A stretch of 64,000 bases of DNA, from positions 53,005,493-53,069,492 of the forward strand of contig NC_044573.1 in the NCBI RefSeq assembly GCF_901933205.1, written 5' to 3'. The number at the start of each line of letters is the position of its first letter. Within the stretch, counting starts at the first letter, position 1. Shown here piece by piece: positions 1-9,850 of this stretch. A program made the position numbers and the translations under genes. The notes beneath the pieces are model-generated. The model saw only the letters and a program-made list of their open reading frames with translations. It had not been told where the DNA came from and made no database searches. The DNA comes from Camarhynchus parvulus (lineage: Eukaryota; Chordata; Aves; Passeriformes; Thraupidae).

Positions 1-867
1 CTAATCAACCTTTACTCCACCTTCATAAAGTTGTGCAACATTCAGTGCCCTTATTTTTTTTTCCTTTTTATCATGCATAAACTTCTTGAAGCCTTTCAGT
101 AGTCTGGTGCAGTTTTTTCTCTGTGACTAGTTCTGCAGCTTCAACTCTAGCGATGACTTTCCTGCTCAAAGGAGGTTTATACAACTCACTGGTTGTATGT
201 TATGCTTTCACTGCATCTGCACCACTCACACCTGAGCCCTTCTCCTCACTGAGAAACAGGACTCAAAGCCTGAACCTCAGGGCATTCAGAAACAATTTGA
301 AGGTGATTGTGGGAATGTGTTTTTTAAGTAAGGGGAACTAGGGGTGAGGGGTTTGGGGAAGCAAATTTCCCTGGCTGCTCTGACTGCTTCTCTCCCTCTT
401 GAGTTGTTGTGCCATTTGTGCTTCATGGTGCTGTTCACAATGCTCACCCACCACAGGGATTTTCTCCTTATTTCCAGCACTGAAGCTCTTCCTTCACTTG
501 TCCCACCATCACCCCGGCAGTCTGTCCCCCATTGCAGCAGCTGCCAGTCTCACGTGTGCACAGACATCCCACGCAGGGCCGTGTGGTGCTTTGTTTCACT
601 CCTCCTCGCGGGAAAAACTTGAAGGACTGGCAGTGAGGCAGGAAGGTGAGGGCTCTGGTAGAGGTGTAGGCACATCTCAGGGCAGGCACAGCTAGAGGCC
701 GGGAGAAGCAAAGGACTAGAGAAAAGATTGCAATCTCTGCTTCAAGGCTGTGCTTTGTGCCTCAGAAAGGACGGCGCTGGCACCCAGCAGGTCTGGAGAG
801 CTCTGAAGTAGCCCATTCCTCTCCATGAGGTGTGCAAGCAGCCCAAGGAGATGAACACAGCTGGGAA
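1..867. other. Unique sequence upstream of CpG island 1
   Basis: No repeat family, RNA gene or convincing coding exon is visible. Open frames of 60-98 codons overlap each other on both strands between about 290 and 700, which is the pattern expected by chance. GC content rises towards the CpG island that begins near 1000, so part of this stretch may be promoter-flanking DNA. Confidence 0.5.
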
Positions 868-900
868 CACTAATCCACAGCTGGAGCCTGTGGATTAGTG
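868..900. repeat. Perfect 13-bp inverted repeat (hairpin)
   Basis: CACTAATCCACAG at 868-880 is followed by a 7-nt spacer (881-887) and by its exact reverse complement at 888-900. It sits about 100 bp before the first CpG-rich segment. It could be a cruciform or hairpin, or a palindromic protein-binding site. Its function is unknown. Confidence 0.85.
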
Positions 901-999
901 AACTGCTCTCTGCAGTTACTGCGCGTTCTTGCTTGCCCTTTCCAAGGAATTCAGGCTCACTCAGGCAAGGGAGAAGGGTTCAGCTGCCAGCAGAGGTGG

Positions 1000-1430
1000 G
1001 ATCAGCGCGGATCCAAATTCGCTCCCGTGGAGGGGCTGGTGCGGAGCCGGCCGTGACGGGGCGAGGGACCCTGCAGCTCGGTGTGCCCAGCGCGGCCGGC
1101 CACGGCCCTGCTGCGCCCAGCCCAGGCATGGGCGATGCTGCTCGGCTTGGTTTGCTGCGGCCGCTGGAGACGGGAGCCGGGTGAAGCGTGCACCGAGTGC
1201 TGCCCTGAGCCAGGGAGGAGCAAACACCCAGCGTGAAGCCCAGTGGGACTCAGGCAGGACCAAAACTTTGGCACGGTTGTGGGAGACGCCTGGCAGGGCT
1301 GTGCTGGGCGACTCCTCGAGCAAGCGGCCTCCGGCTTGGAGCACGGAGCACTGTGCAGCACTTGGGGCGGTGACTGGCCTGGGGACATTCACAAGGGTCC
1401 CTTTTGGAGATGGAAGCACTGCTTGGCGGG
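1000..1430. promoter_or_regulatory. CpG island 1, upstream segment
   Basis: CpG dinucleotides become frequent from about 1004, in clear contrast to the flanking DNA where CpG is rare. The segment is GC-rich and contains NotI-like and Sp1-like G/C runs. Open frames of 193 codons (+) and 174 codons (-) cross it, but they overlap on opposite strands and are of the low-complexity Ala/Arg/Pro/Gly type seen in any CpG island, so I do not call them genes. Together with 1700-2045 it probably forms one promoter-associated island, interrupted by an AT-rich 270-bp stretch. Confidence 0.7.
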
Positions 1431-1670
1431 AGCTGTGTTTGCTTTTGCTGGCGCAGAGAGGGAGATTTATAAAGCAAGCAAACAAAAAGCCACAATGGCT
1501 GAAGCAGTGAATTCAAATATCACTTACACTCATGTATTGCAAATTTGCCCCACAAGAAATGTTATTTTAGCACAAAGATTTTGGGAGCGTGAGGCAACAC
1601 AGATCCCAATTTGTCGCAATAACACTTAATATGTGAAGAAGTATTTATACAGGACCCCAAACTGAGTGGG

Positions 1671-1703
1671 TATAAAGCGTATATCTTTAAATCGATTCAG
1701 TCC
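1671..1703 (+). promoter_or_regulatory. Candidate TATA/initiator core promoter
   Basis: TATAAAG lies at 1671-1677. A sequence matching the initiator consensus YYANWYY (TCAGTCC, 1697-1703) puts a possible start at A1699, 28 bp downstream of the first T of the TATA box. This is normal spacing for a TATA-initiator promoter. The CpG-rich core begins immediately downstream. All of this is motif reading. Such motifs also occur by chance, but position and spacing agree with a + strand transcription start. Confidence 0.4.
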
Positions 1704-2045
1704 GGCTCTGTGCAGCTAAGTACCCCGGCCCCGGCGCTGCTCAGGATGATCCCAGCAGCGGCTTGCGAGCACCGGGAGCCCGGGAGCGGCCGCCCTGGAG
1801 CTGCACGCGGGCCGGGCCCGCGCCCTGCTCCGCCCGGCGCCACCTCGCGGCCGCGCGCCCGCCCGCCGCGCGCCCGGTGCCTGCCGGGAGCGGCCGCCAT
1901 GTCGCGCACGGCGGGCTGTGGGCATGGCGGGGAGCGCTGCCCTCCGCGCAGGCACCCGCCGCTTTGCAATCGCACGGGATCGGAGTTTAGGCGCCTGCCT
2001 GCTTCTTGTGTTCTGGCTGTGTTGTGCCAGGTCACCCGCGCAGTG
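1700..2045. promoter_or_regulatory. CpG island 1, core
   Basis: This is one of the two densest CpG stretches in the window. It contains several CGCG, GGCCGC and GCGCGC motifs, most concentrated at 1780-1930. GCCGCCATGT around 1894-1903 matches the core of the YY1 motif, which often sits just downstream of starts in CpG promoters. On the + strand the same bases are a good Kozak ATG. On the - strand an ATGGCGGC start lies over them as well. Direction therefore cannot be decided from the island alone; the upstream TATA/initiator pair favours +. Confidence 0.75.
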
Positions 2046-2198
2046 GTGCCACTGGAGCTGCGGTGCCCTGTGCCACTTGCTGAGCTGGTGACACTGCCTG
2101 CCAGGGTTGTTTTTTCTGCGGCAACATTTTTCCCCGTGGCTGTGCCTCACTTTCTTGTTCTACTCAGAAGTGTTTTCCCAAAAGATATCGCCATTTAA
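1746..2198 (+). CDS. Candidate ORF downstream of predicted promoter (unrecognised)
   Basis: If transcription starts near 1699, the first ATG is at 1746 with A at -3, a reasonable Kozak context. It opens a frame of 150 residues ending at 2198. A second in-frame ATG at 1899 has a GCCGCC lead-in. The N-terminal half is Pro/Arg/Ala/Gly-rich, as expected from CpG-island DNA. The C-terminal third is hydrophobic, with one stretch that could be a membrane segment. I recognise no domain. The frame may be a chance opening in GC-rich DNA, a 5' leader ORF, or a first coding exon whose splice donor lies inside it (a GT follows CCAG near 2029). I treat it as unproven. Confidence 0.15.
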   Translation: MIPAAACEHREPGSGRPGAARGPGPRPAPPGATSRPRARPPRARCLPGAAAMSRTAGCGHGGERCPPRRHPPLCNRTGSEFRRLPASCVLAVLCQVTRAVVPLELRCPVPLAELVTLPARVVFSAATFFPVAVPHFLVLLRSVFPKDIAI

Positions 2199-4078
2199 GT
2201 TCCCTGTGTTGGAACTTGGCATACCCATTGTCTGTAGAGAAAATGCTTGAAGTAATAGGAGTTACTATAAATCATGGTTACCTTGAAGGGGCATAAATGG
2301 AAAAAACCCTGGAAAATACTAAAAACTTTTATCTGGGGTACAAAGAGCACAGAAGTTAAATTGTTAAAGGGTTACAAATACCAATGGAAAATCAATAGAG
2401 GGATTAAACAGGAGTACTGGTTTTATCACACCCTTAATTCTAGTTCTATAGATACACAGCAAGACCCTTACTAATGTGTAATAGAAGTTCTCAGGGCTGA
2501 GGTATATCTTTGCTCCATTCCCCATTTGGTGGGCATTAAGGCTATTTTGTGGTGGAGGTTTTGGGAGCAGGCAAGGAAGAAGCTGTGATCCTGCTGCTCC
2601 ACGGGGCTGTGTTGTGTGCTGCCAATGTCATACGAAGTATTGAGTGCCACAGCCTTGACAGGCAATGTTGTCATACTAAGTCAGTGTTCTGCATTCTTTT
2701 GAGAACCTAATTAAGTTGATTTTTTTAAAAAAATTAAAGTAAGTTTCTGTAAGTATATTGACAAGGTTAGAAATATTACTGAAGTATACCCTTCAATGGA
2801 TGGAATGCTAGACAATCCAGACAGACATTGTTTGTTTTTTAGTCCCATTAATAGGGTAATATTTGAAAGACCTGGGGAAAGGGTCTGACATCTGTTTTTG
2901 AGATTCCTTGGGTTTGCAGTACTACCTGACACAGGTCCTAGTGTAGTTTCTCTGGATGTGGAAAAAAATCAATGATTGGAGCCACTATACACTGATTTAC
3001 AGAAAGATTAGGGATATCAATATTACAGCCAACATGGATATTTATGCATTGTGGCTATACTGTCTTTGTACCTGCATTTTATCCAGAAGCTTACATCACA
3101 TCAGAAATTCCTGCACATTCAAAGCTTCTACATAAATGTAACATGAATGATAAAGAATGGACAGATTCTGATGAATATAACTGCCTTCTTGAACATGTGT
3201 CAAACCATGGTTGTAGAGAATGGAAGAGTGACTTTGTAGAGTTCATGCTTTTTCTCCTTTGTAAAAGCAAGAGCAACCGGAAAGAAGGTGTAAGTTTTAA
3301 AATTCACATGGCTCAAGTGCCTTACTCTAGGAGTTGGAGGAAAGAACATCTTAGCTGTATTGCTACCACTTATGTGTATTTAAAAATAGACAGCACAAAG
3401 ACTGTGTATACTTCATGTGTCTTGCAGTGTGAATACAACTTTGATGGTTTATGCCACGTCCAAAGCAAAAAGAGATCCTGTACCTTCTTGTCTAACAAAT
3501 GGTTTACTTGAGAGGGGCAAAAGCTCAGCTCAAATTGAGATGTGTTGCTTCCCGTACTCTAATTCAGCTCAGAGTATATAAATTCCCAGATAAAATTTTT
3601 GAGACAATTAAAAAGGGATCCTTCAGTAAAACTGTATTTTTTACAGATACAGTATGTGAGGAGGAATATTTCCCCAGCATTTTCTTTCTCCAGTGTCATT
3701 TTTATGTGGCTATCATGTAGATAACAGCAGGGAATTCCACTTAAGGAGATCCTTAATGGATTTAACTAATGGTTTCTTTGTGATGCTCTCAGACAGTTCT
3801 CCTGTAATGTGGATCCTCTAAATATTTAAATCCACCATTGAAGCATTTAATAGGAAGAAAGTCTCCTACCATTAGAATAAAGAAAAGGCTTTCAGCTGGA
3901 AACAATACCAAAACAAAATCTGATTTGTACAACTGCACCAAGAATCCAAGCCCACTTGCTCTGTGAGGCAGCTCATACAACAAGGACCTAGGGTGCCAGG
4001 TAAACAATAAGCAGTCATTTGTATATTCAGACAATATCTGTCCTTTGTCCATATTTTTGAGAGTTGTTTGTGCTGTTG
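2199..4078. other. Unique AT-rich sequence, no gene seen
   Basis: No repeat family is recognised. The longest open frame, 155 codons on + at 3044-3511, has no domain, signal peptide or splice context that I recognise and starts in AT-rich DNA, so I consider it chance. There are no CpG clusters. Confidence 0.5.
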
Positions 4079-4099
4079 TTTATCAGTTAAACTGATAAA
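4079..4099. promoter_or_regulatory. Palindromic double GATA-type motif
   Basis: TTTATCAGTT and its exact reverse complement AACTGATAAA flank one central base, giving a 21-nt perfect palindrome. Each arm contains a WGATAR match (TTATCA / TGATAA), so the site presents two GATA motifs on opposite strands. This is a motif match only. Binding is not shown, and a chance palindrome of this length is uncommon but possible. Confidence 0.4.
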
Positions 4100-5595
4100 A
4101 TAATACTGCTACTTACTGTTGGTACCGGGAGACTGCCTAACCTGTGGGCTTGTGGAATCTTGAAAATAGTGGATTGGTTAACCTGGGATGCTTCTCCTTG
4201 TTTTGAGTCTTCTGACACTGTTTCAAAGTGATCTTTTTTACTGTTCTATCCATTATCCTCCTTTTCTATTTTTCTTACAAGTGGAGCCTAATGTTTGTTG
4301 AGTTCCATAAAATATTTGAGCTGAAAGGAAAAACCTTTTAGAAATCTACTTACTGTACTGTCAAGACCCAGTTTTTTTCTCTCCTGTCACTTGCTTGGGA
4401 AGAACAGTCACTTCAGAAACTAACACTGGTCCTTAAGTTGTCTGCTTAGTGCTGGATTTTACCATGTTTTCCTTGCACAAAGAACAAAATCTACTGTTTC
4501 AATCTATATTGTTTCTGAAAATGATAAATAATAGAAAAACAAAGGCTCCCCATAGCTTGCCTTCAGCCGAACAAAACCATAGAGCTGCACTTGCCCCACA
4601 GCTGCTTTTGTAGTGTATAAAATACATCCCTACCTTTTGAGTACAGAGGACTCCTTGAAAAGAGTAAGTATCACTTTCAGCTAAATAAATCTGTTTATTT
4701 TGTTCTGCACAGTTTGGACAGGGACATTTATTTCTGCAGATGATATTAATAAATTTATAGGAATTTTCTGCAATCTCTTGACAATCTGTACTGTCTAAAT
4801 CCACTTGTAACCTGTTCCATATCTAGCCCTTAAATATAGACACTTAAAAAATTTCATTCTCTGATATTTCTGTGATGCAATTAATTTCTGCATTTCCGTC
4901 ACTTGGTATTGTTACGCATACAAGCACGTAGAGCCTTTCTGAATTCTTGTGTGCACAACCATGGTATAAATAATACACAATATAAGCAGTGAAGTTGCTC
5001 ACTTGCTCTGGAAGCTGGCCATCCAGAAAGGGCACACTGGACCAAGTTGCTCAGAATGGCACCCTCATTTGGCTCTAATGTGGAGGTTCTGTGAGAAAAT
5101 GAGCAGGCACACTTAGATTTTCCTTCTTGTTGCATCTCAGCATCGTTAGTGATAATGCAGAACTATCAGCATGTTCCTCTCACACTTGTACTTTGTGTTG
5201 CATGGATACACTCAAAGGCTCAAATTAAAGGCTTTCTTGCTATCCTACCTGCTGCCACAAATGGAGTGTCTGTTTTTAAACCAGGTACCAGATTCTTTGT
5301 TGTGCTGTATCTCCTGCAGTTATGTAAACCAAAGAGAGGCAACAGAAAATGGCTACTGGACAGTAACATCTATGTAAATCAGTGCAGATGCTGAACTAGT
5401 AGCACTTTGTATCCCTTTGCAGAACAGAATATGCCTGCCCCAAAACAAAAATGGGGTGAAATTTATTTGGGGGAAAGGAAAGCAGTAATGAGTTAGTACG
5501 TGGAAACTGCTGTTACTTGGATCCATTTAAAACTTTTTTACTCCAGGTGCCTGTGTAGGTTATTATGTATGTTAAGTATGTTATGCATATATGCT
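4100..5595. other. Unique sequence, no gene seen
   Basis: AT-rich DNA without recognised repeats. Frames of 60-100 codons on both strands (for example 4499-4804 on -) lack domain features and overlap other frames. Nothing else stands out up to the CR1 insertion. Confidence 0.5.
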
Positions 5596-6210
5596 CTTGC
5601 AGCCCCAAAAGCCCACTGTATCCAAAGCAGCATGGCCAGCAGGTCAAGGAAAGTGATTCTGCCCCTCTCCTCTGATCTGCTAAGACCCAACTCAGAGTGC
5701 TGCATCCAGCTGTAGGTCCTCAGCACAGCAATGACATTGACCTGTTGGAGCAGATTCAAAGGAGGACCACAAATATGATGAGGGAGCTGGAGCATTTCTC
5801 CTATAAAGACAAGGGTGAGAGAATTGGGGTGGTTCAGCCTGGAGAAAAGAAGGCTATGGGAAGACCTTAGAGCAACCTTCCAGTACTTGAAGGGGGGCTA
5901 TAAAAGAGCTGGAGAGGGACTTTTTACAAGGGCATGTAGTGATAGGGCAATGGGAAATGGATTCAAACTAAAAAAGAATAGGGTTAGATAAGATATTAAG
6001 AAAAAAAAGTCTTTATTGTAGAAGTGCTAAGGCATTGGAACAGGTTGCCCAGACATATGGATGTCTCATTCTTGGAAGTGTTCCAGCCCAGGTGGTATGG
6101 GACTGAGCAACCTGGTCTAGTGAAAGGTGTCTCTGTCCACAGCAGGGGGTTAGTTTAGGAAACTAAATAGTCTTTAAGGCCCCTTCAAACCCAAACCATT
6201 CTATGATTCC
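5596..6210 (+). mobile_element. CR1 LINE, 5'-truncated 3' end (copy A)
   Basis: The sequence follows the avian CR1 3' portion closely. It begins in the last part of the reverse-transcriptase ORF2, where the + frame reads residues like ASRSRKVILPLSSDLLRP, and stops inside the decayed frame near 5715. It continues through the typical segments (recognisable around GTTCAGCCTGGAGAA, CAGTACTTGAAGGGG and GGAACAGGTTGCCCAGA) and ends in ATTCTATGATTCC. It has many substitutions, so it is an old, inactive copy. The 5' truncation is normal for CR1. Confidence 0.95.
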
Positions 6211-6270
6211 ACAATTTGCATAGTGGTTAAAAAGCAGAGAATGCAAGTGTTGAACTAATGACAAAGGGCA

Positions 6271-6630
6271 TTTCACAGATTCAGAGAATGGGTCAGGTTG
6301 GAAGGGACCACAGTGCGTCACCTGGGCCAATCTCACTGCTTAAGCTGGGTGGTCCTAGAGCAGATAGCACAGGATTGTGTCCACGTGATTCTTGGATATC
6401 TTCAGTGAGGGAGACTTCACAGCCTCTGTGGGCAACCTGTTCCAGTGCATGCTCACCTGCACAGTAAAGAAGTTCTTCCTCACATTCAGGTAGAACTTCC
6501 TGTGCATCAGCTTCTGTCTGTTGCCTCTTGTTCTATTGCTTGGCACCACCAAGAGGAGCCTGGATCCATCCTCTTGACACCCTCCCTTCAGATATTTATG
6601 GACATTGATGAGGTCCCTTCAGTCATCTCT
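6271..6630 (-). mobile_element. CR1 LINE, 3' end in reverse orientation (copy B)
   Basis: Read on the - strand it contains the CR1 hallmarks CACTGGAACAGGTTGCCCA and GGTCCCTTCCAACCTGACC, and ends in a short TCTGTGA-type tail at 6271. It belongs to a different CR1 subfamily from copy A: the diagnostic region around the GATATCC segment and the tail differ. It lies 60 bp from copy A, tail to tail. Frames on either strand here are element remnants. Confidence 0.93.
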
Positions 6631-9589
6631 TAGGCACCTAACTCCTGGTTTTGTGCCTTTATACCTTTAAAAACTTCCCATTCTTACCTAAATCATGTAT
6701 GTGTTTAATTTTGAAGGTGTTGCCTATTTAATCCATGAGAGCAAAGAAAAGATGTAGTACTAGTCTGAATTGGTACAGGAGCAAATGCCTCCAAAAATAG
6801 TGTGGTTTTTTTGGAGAGGCCCATCTGTGAATTGCTGCTTTGTGCTGACCCCCAATTTATGCAGCTTTTGCCCAAATCTATCAGACAAAGTGCTTTAAAT
6901 GGCTTAAAAATAGTTTGTAAGTGTTACAGGCATTCAGTCAAATTAGTCACTTAGTCAAATCATTCTTTCAACTGGTGCTTTCAGCAAATGGTTAAAACAT
7001 CATTTGAGGAAGGACCAGGTGTATGATCTAATGCCTGAAAGCAGCTCATGCTCAATGACATAATCCTAAGAATAAATGTATTGTAAGTGTATGGCCAAAC
7101 ACAAGAGAATATCTGTCATCAAGTAGCTAGAAGTGCCACATGGTTTTTGTATCACTGTGCTGGAGCCACCGAGTGCTGTGCAGCACTTGCAGCTCTTCTG
7201 AGAAAAATACCACATACTGCTTCAGCACTCCCTCAACCCAGGGCAGATGCTTTGAAGTAATCCTTAACTGGCAGAAGTAAAATCTTGCTGGGTGTGTCTT
7301 CTAGACAGAAGAAACTAAAACTCACAGAATATTTCATGCACAGCTTTTAGCGGTGTATTTTGAATGGACTGTGGGACAGTGTCTTGTGGCAGCACAGCTA
7401 AACAGACAGAGGTCATTGAGAGTCCTCTGTACAAGGATCAATCTGGGTCCCTCAGTGGTGCACATGATACCAGGCTAATCATTTGGCCTCTTTATGGCCT
7501 GTTTCTTCCAGTATTTCAGGATAATGCACAATATGGACATTTGGAAGAAAAAAACTTGGAAGAAAGGAACTATACTATTGCTACTACTACATTGACTATT
7601 ACAGTTGCAGCTGTGCTTTCAGAATCACAATTAATAATACATCACTCATTTAAAGATTATTCTAGATTTCTCCAAAAATACCTCTTGAGCTATCCCTCAT
7701 TCATCATCTCTTCATTTTTCTTCACCGTAAATGTGTATAGCTCTGTCATTAATGTGTTAACAGGTAATTTTTAACTGGACTTATTGTCCCTGTCTTCATG
7801 CTTTTTCTAGCTAATCAGACGTTATGCTAGAGTTCCTTGCTTGTTGACTTTTTTTTTTCCTGGAGAATGGTGTGTTTCCATTTACTGTTTAAAAACTAGC
7901 ACTTAAATGGAGCGTTAAATCACTTCTGGCCTAAAATAAACGGTTATACTCTATGAAAAACCACATCAACCTCTTGACCCTGCTCTTGTCTCTTTCCAGA
8001 GGCATGTTAGGAACAGCTGTGTATACAAATTGAATGTACTCTCTATCTTCAAATTCTTTACTAGGACCCTTCCTAGTATTTGAGTGCTCATTGCAACTCT
8101 ATCACAGTTTGAATCCATCCTCTCCTCCTAAATCTGCAACTACCTTCTCAGCTTTCCTCTGTTTCCTGCCTCTCCTGCAGCCCTTACCATTACAATCTGC
8201 AGGTGCTCCCCCTTCCCCCCCATCTCTCCTGTATGTCACTTTCACAGCACTCTGCATTACTCATTTCACTGGTGAGCCCTCTGAGTTCAACTGAATTGCT
8301 GTTAGCTTCCCAAATAGTTTAAAAAAAAAGTAATTACACCATTTCATTAATATTGGGGAATTAAACATTGGACAGTGATGAACCAGTCAGCATGGATTTT
8401 GCCATTTCTGGGGAGGAGGGGCTTTATGGTCTTCGTTTCTCACAAATGTTGGGCAATGACACTTTAAAGAAAAGTAAAGAGCCTTAATTTTTCAACATGG
8501 AAAACAGAAAAGGAAGAAAATTATCTGTAATAAACTGGAAATAAGAATACAGGATAGAAGTTCTTTTGTGGCCATGGTAGCAATAGTGAATATTTGTCTA
8601 TAAGAGGATCACTCAGCAATCACCTCTTTCTGGCAGCATATGACTGAGATTTTTGTTGCTCCTGGGTAATTGGTGCTAGTGGAGCAACAAAAGACTGGAA
8701 AGCCTGATCTTGCACCAGCCAGACCCAAATTTTAAACCTAGTTTCTGAATAAATGGGAGAACAAAAAGAAGGGAGGAGGAATTTTTCTGCAGTCTTTCTT
8801 TCTGGAAGGGAAGAAAAATGTGAACAAGTGAATCCTCACTGCAGCAGGTAGAGACAAGTCTTTCCTCTTCTGTCCTAATTCAGCAGTTGGATCCATGCCT
8901 GGGATGTTCACTGGGGAACCTTTCTTGTAGCCTCCTGCTCTAGGGGGTGGCAGACAGCCCCACAGCCTGTTCTGACATTCAGGAGTAAAGGCAATGATGA
9001 AGGAAAGCTCTCCATGGCTTAAATAGGAAGGCAGGAGTAAGAAAAGAGATCATTCACACAGTCTTTATTTCTCTTGATGTGGAGAGGTGGTATCCTGGTG
9101 CTATTCTGTGTGTATGTCCCCTGATGTCAATGGAATGAGTGTCAAGGGAGGAACAGCAGCATGTCCCACAGGCATGGTCGCAAGGCAAGGAAGAGATCTC
9201 CCAGGGGCCTCCTGAATTTATGAAGGCAGTGGAATAGTAGATCTGAAAATGAATACTAAGTGTGAAATGGGGGCTGGGATATTTCAGCTCATTAGTGATT
9301 GTTGAAAATAACTATTACTCTGTGAGTGTAAACAGTATTGAGTATGCCATGCTTAGAATGAGGTTGAGCAAGACGCTTCTTCACAACCCAATTATTATGC
9401 ATGGTCATCTACAATCATTGCTTTTTGCACTGTGCCTTTCAAAGTGTGTGAAAAACACTTTATACTCCTGTGTGTGTCTAAGTTGATTTCACACAGTCCA
9501 GCCCAAGCCGCCATGTGCAATTATTTAGTTATTATTTTATGTGCCTTTCTAATATAAGACTTTTTGAGCAATGGTAGATATGTAATTGA
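6631..9589. other. Unique AT-rich sequence, no gene seen
   Basis: No recognised interspersed repeat. A 136-codon frame (7364-7774, +) has no known domain and no supporting context. A pyrimidine-rich part at about 8090-8230 gives a serine/proline/leucine-rich frame that looks like composition rather than coding. No CpG clusters or RNA genes are seen. Confidence 0.5.
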
Positions 9590-9850
9590 TTGCTCTTTTT
9601 GTAAAGTATTAGCTTCAGCTAGTAACCAATCTATTACCACATGTTTCTTGGAATGAGCAGCTTTCTCCCTGACAGTAATCTCATTGGTTGTGACAAGATA
9701 TGATCAGGTGACGATGAGACTTTCTACATAACACTACAGTAAATCACACTCAATAAGAATAAAGAGACCTGAGTAAAAATAATTCCATTTTCTATTAACA
9801 AAGCCCTTGGCAACTGGCAGCCAGTGCCACAATGGCAATACTACAGACAC
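9590..9850. promoter_or_regulatory. Possible conserved non-coding element
   Basis: A block of non-repetitive DNA holding several factor-like motifs close together: CCAAT (within GTAACCAATC), CATTGGTTG (a second inverted CCAAT), AGATATGATC, CAGGTGACG and an AACAAAG SOX/TCF-like site. There is no coding frame. The call rests on motif density alone; I could not compare species. Confidence 0.22.

Noticed and set aside
929..1510. 193-codon + frame and 174-codon - frame in CpG island 1
   Set aside because: Overlapping on opposite strands, low complexity, no domains; typical CpG-island shadows.
3044..3511. 155-codon + frame
   Set aside because: No domain, no repeat protein similarity, no splice or promoter context; a frame of this size is expected somewhere in 64 kb.
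5538..5795. 85-codon - frame over CR1 copy A
   Set aside because: Antisense shadow of the decayed CR1 ORF2 end.
7364..7774. 136-codon + frame
   Set aside because: No recognisable domain and no context supporting transcription.
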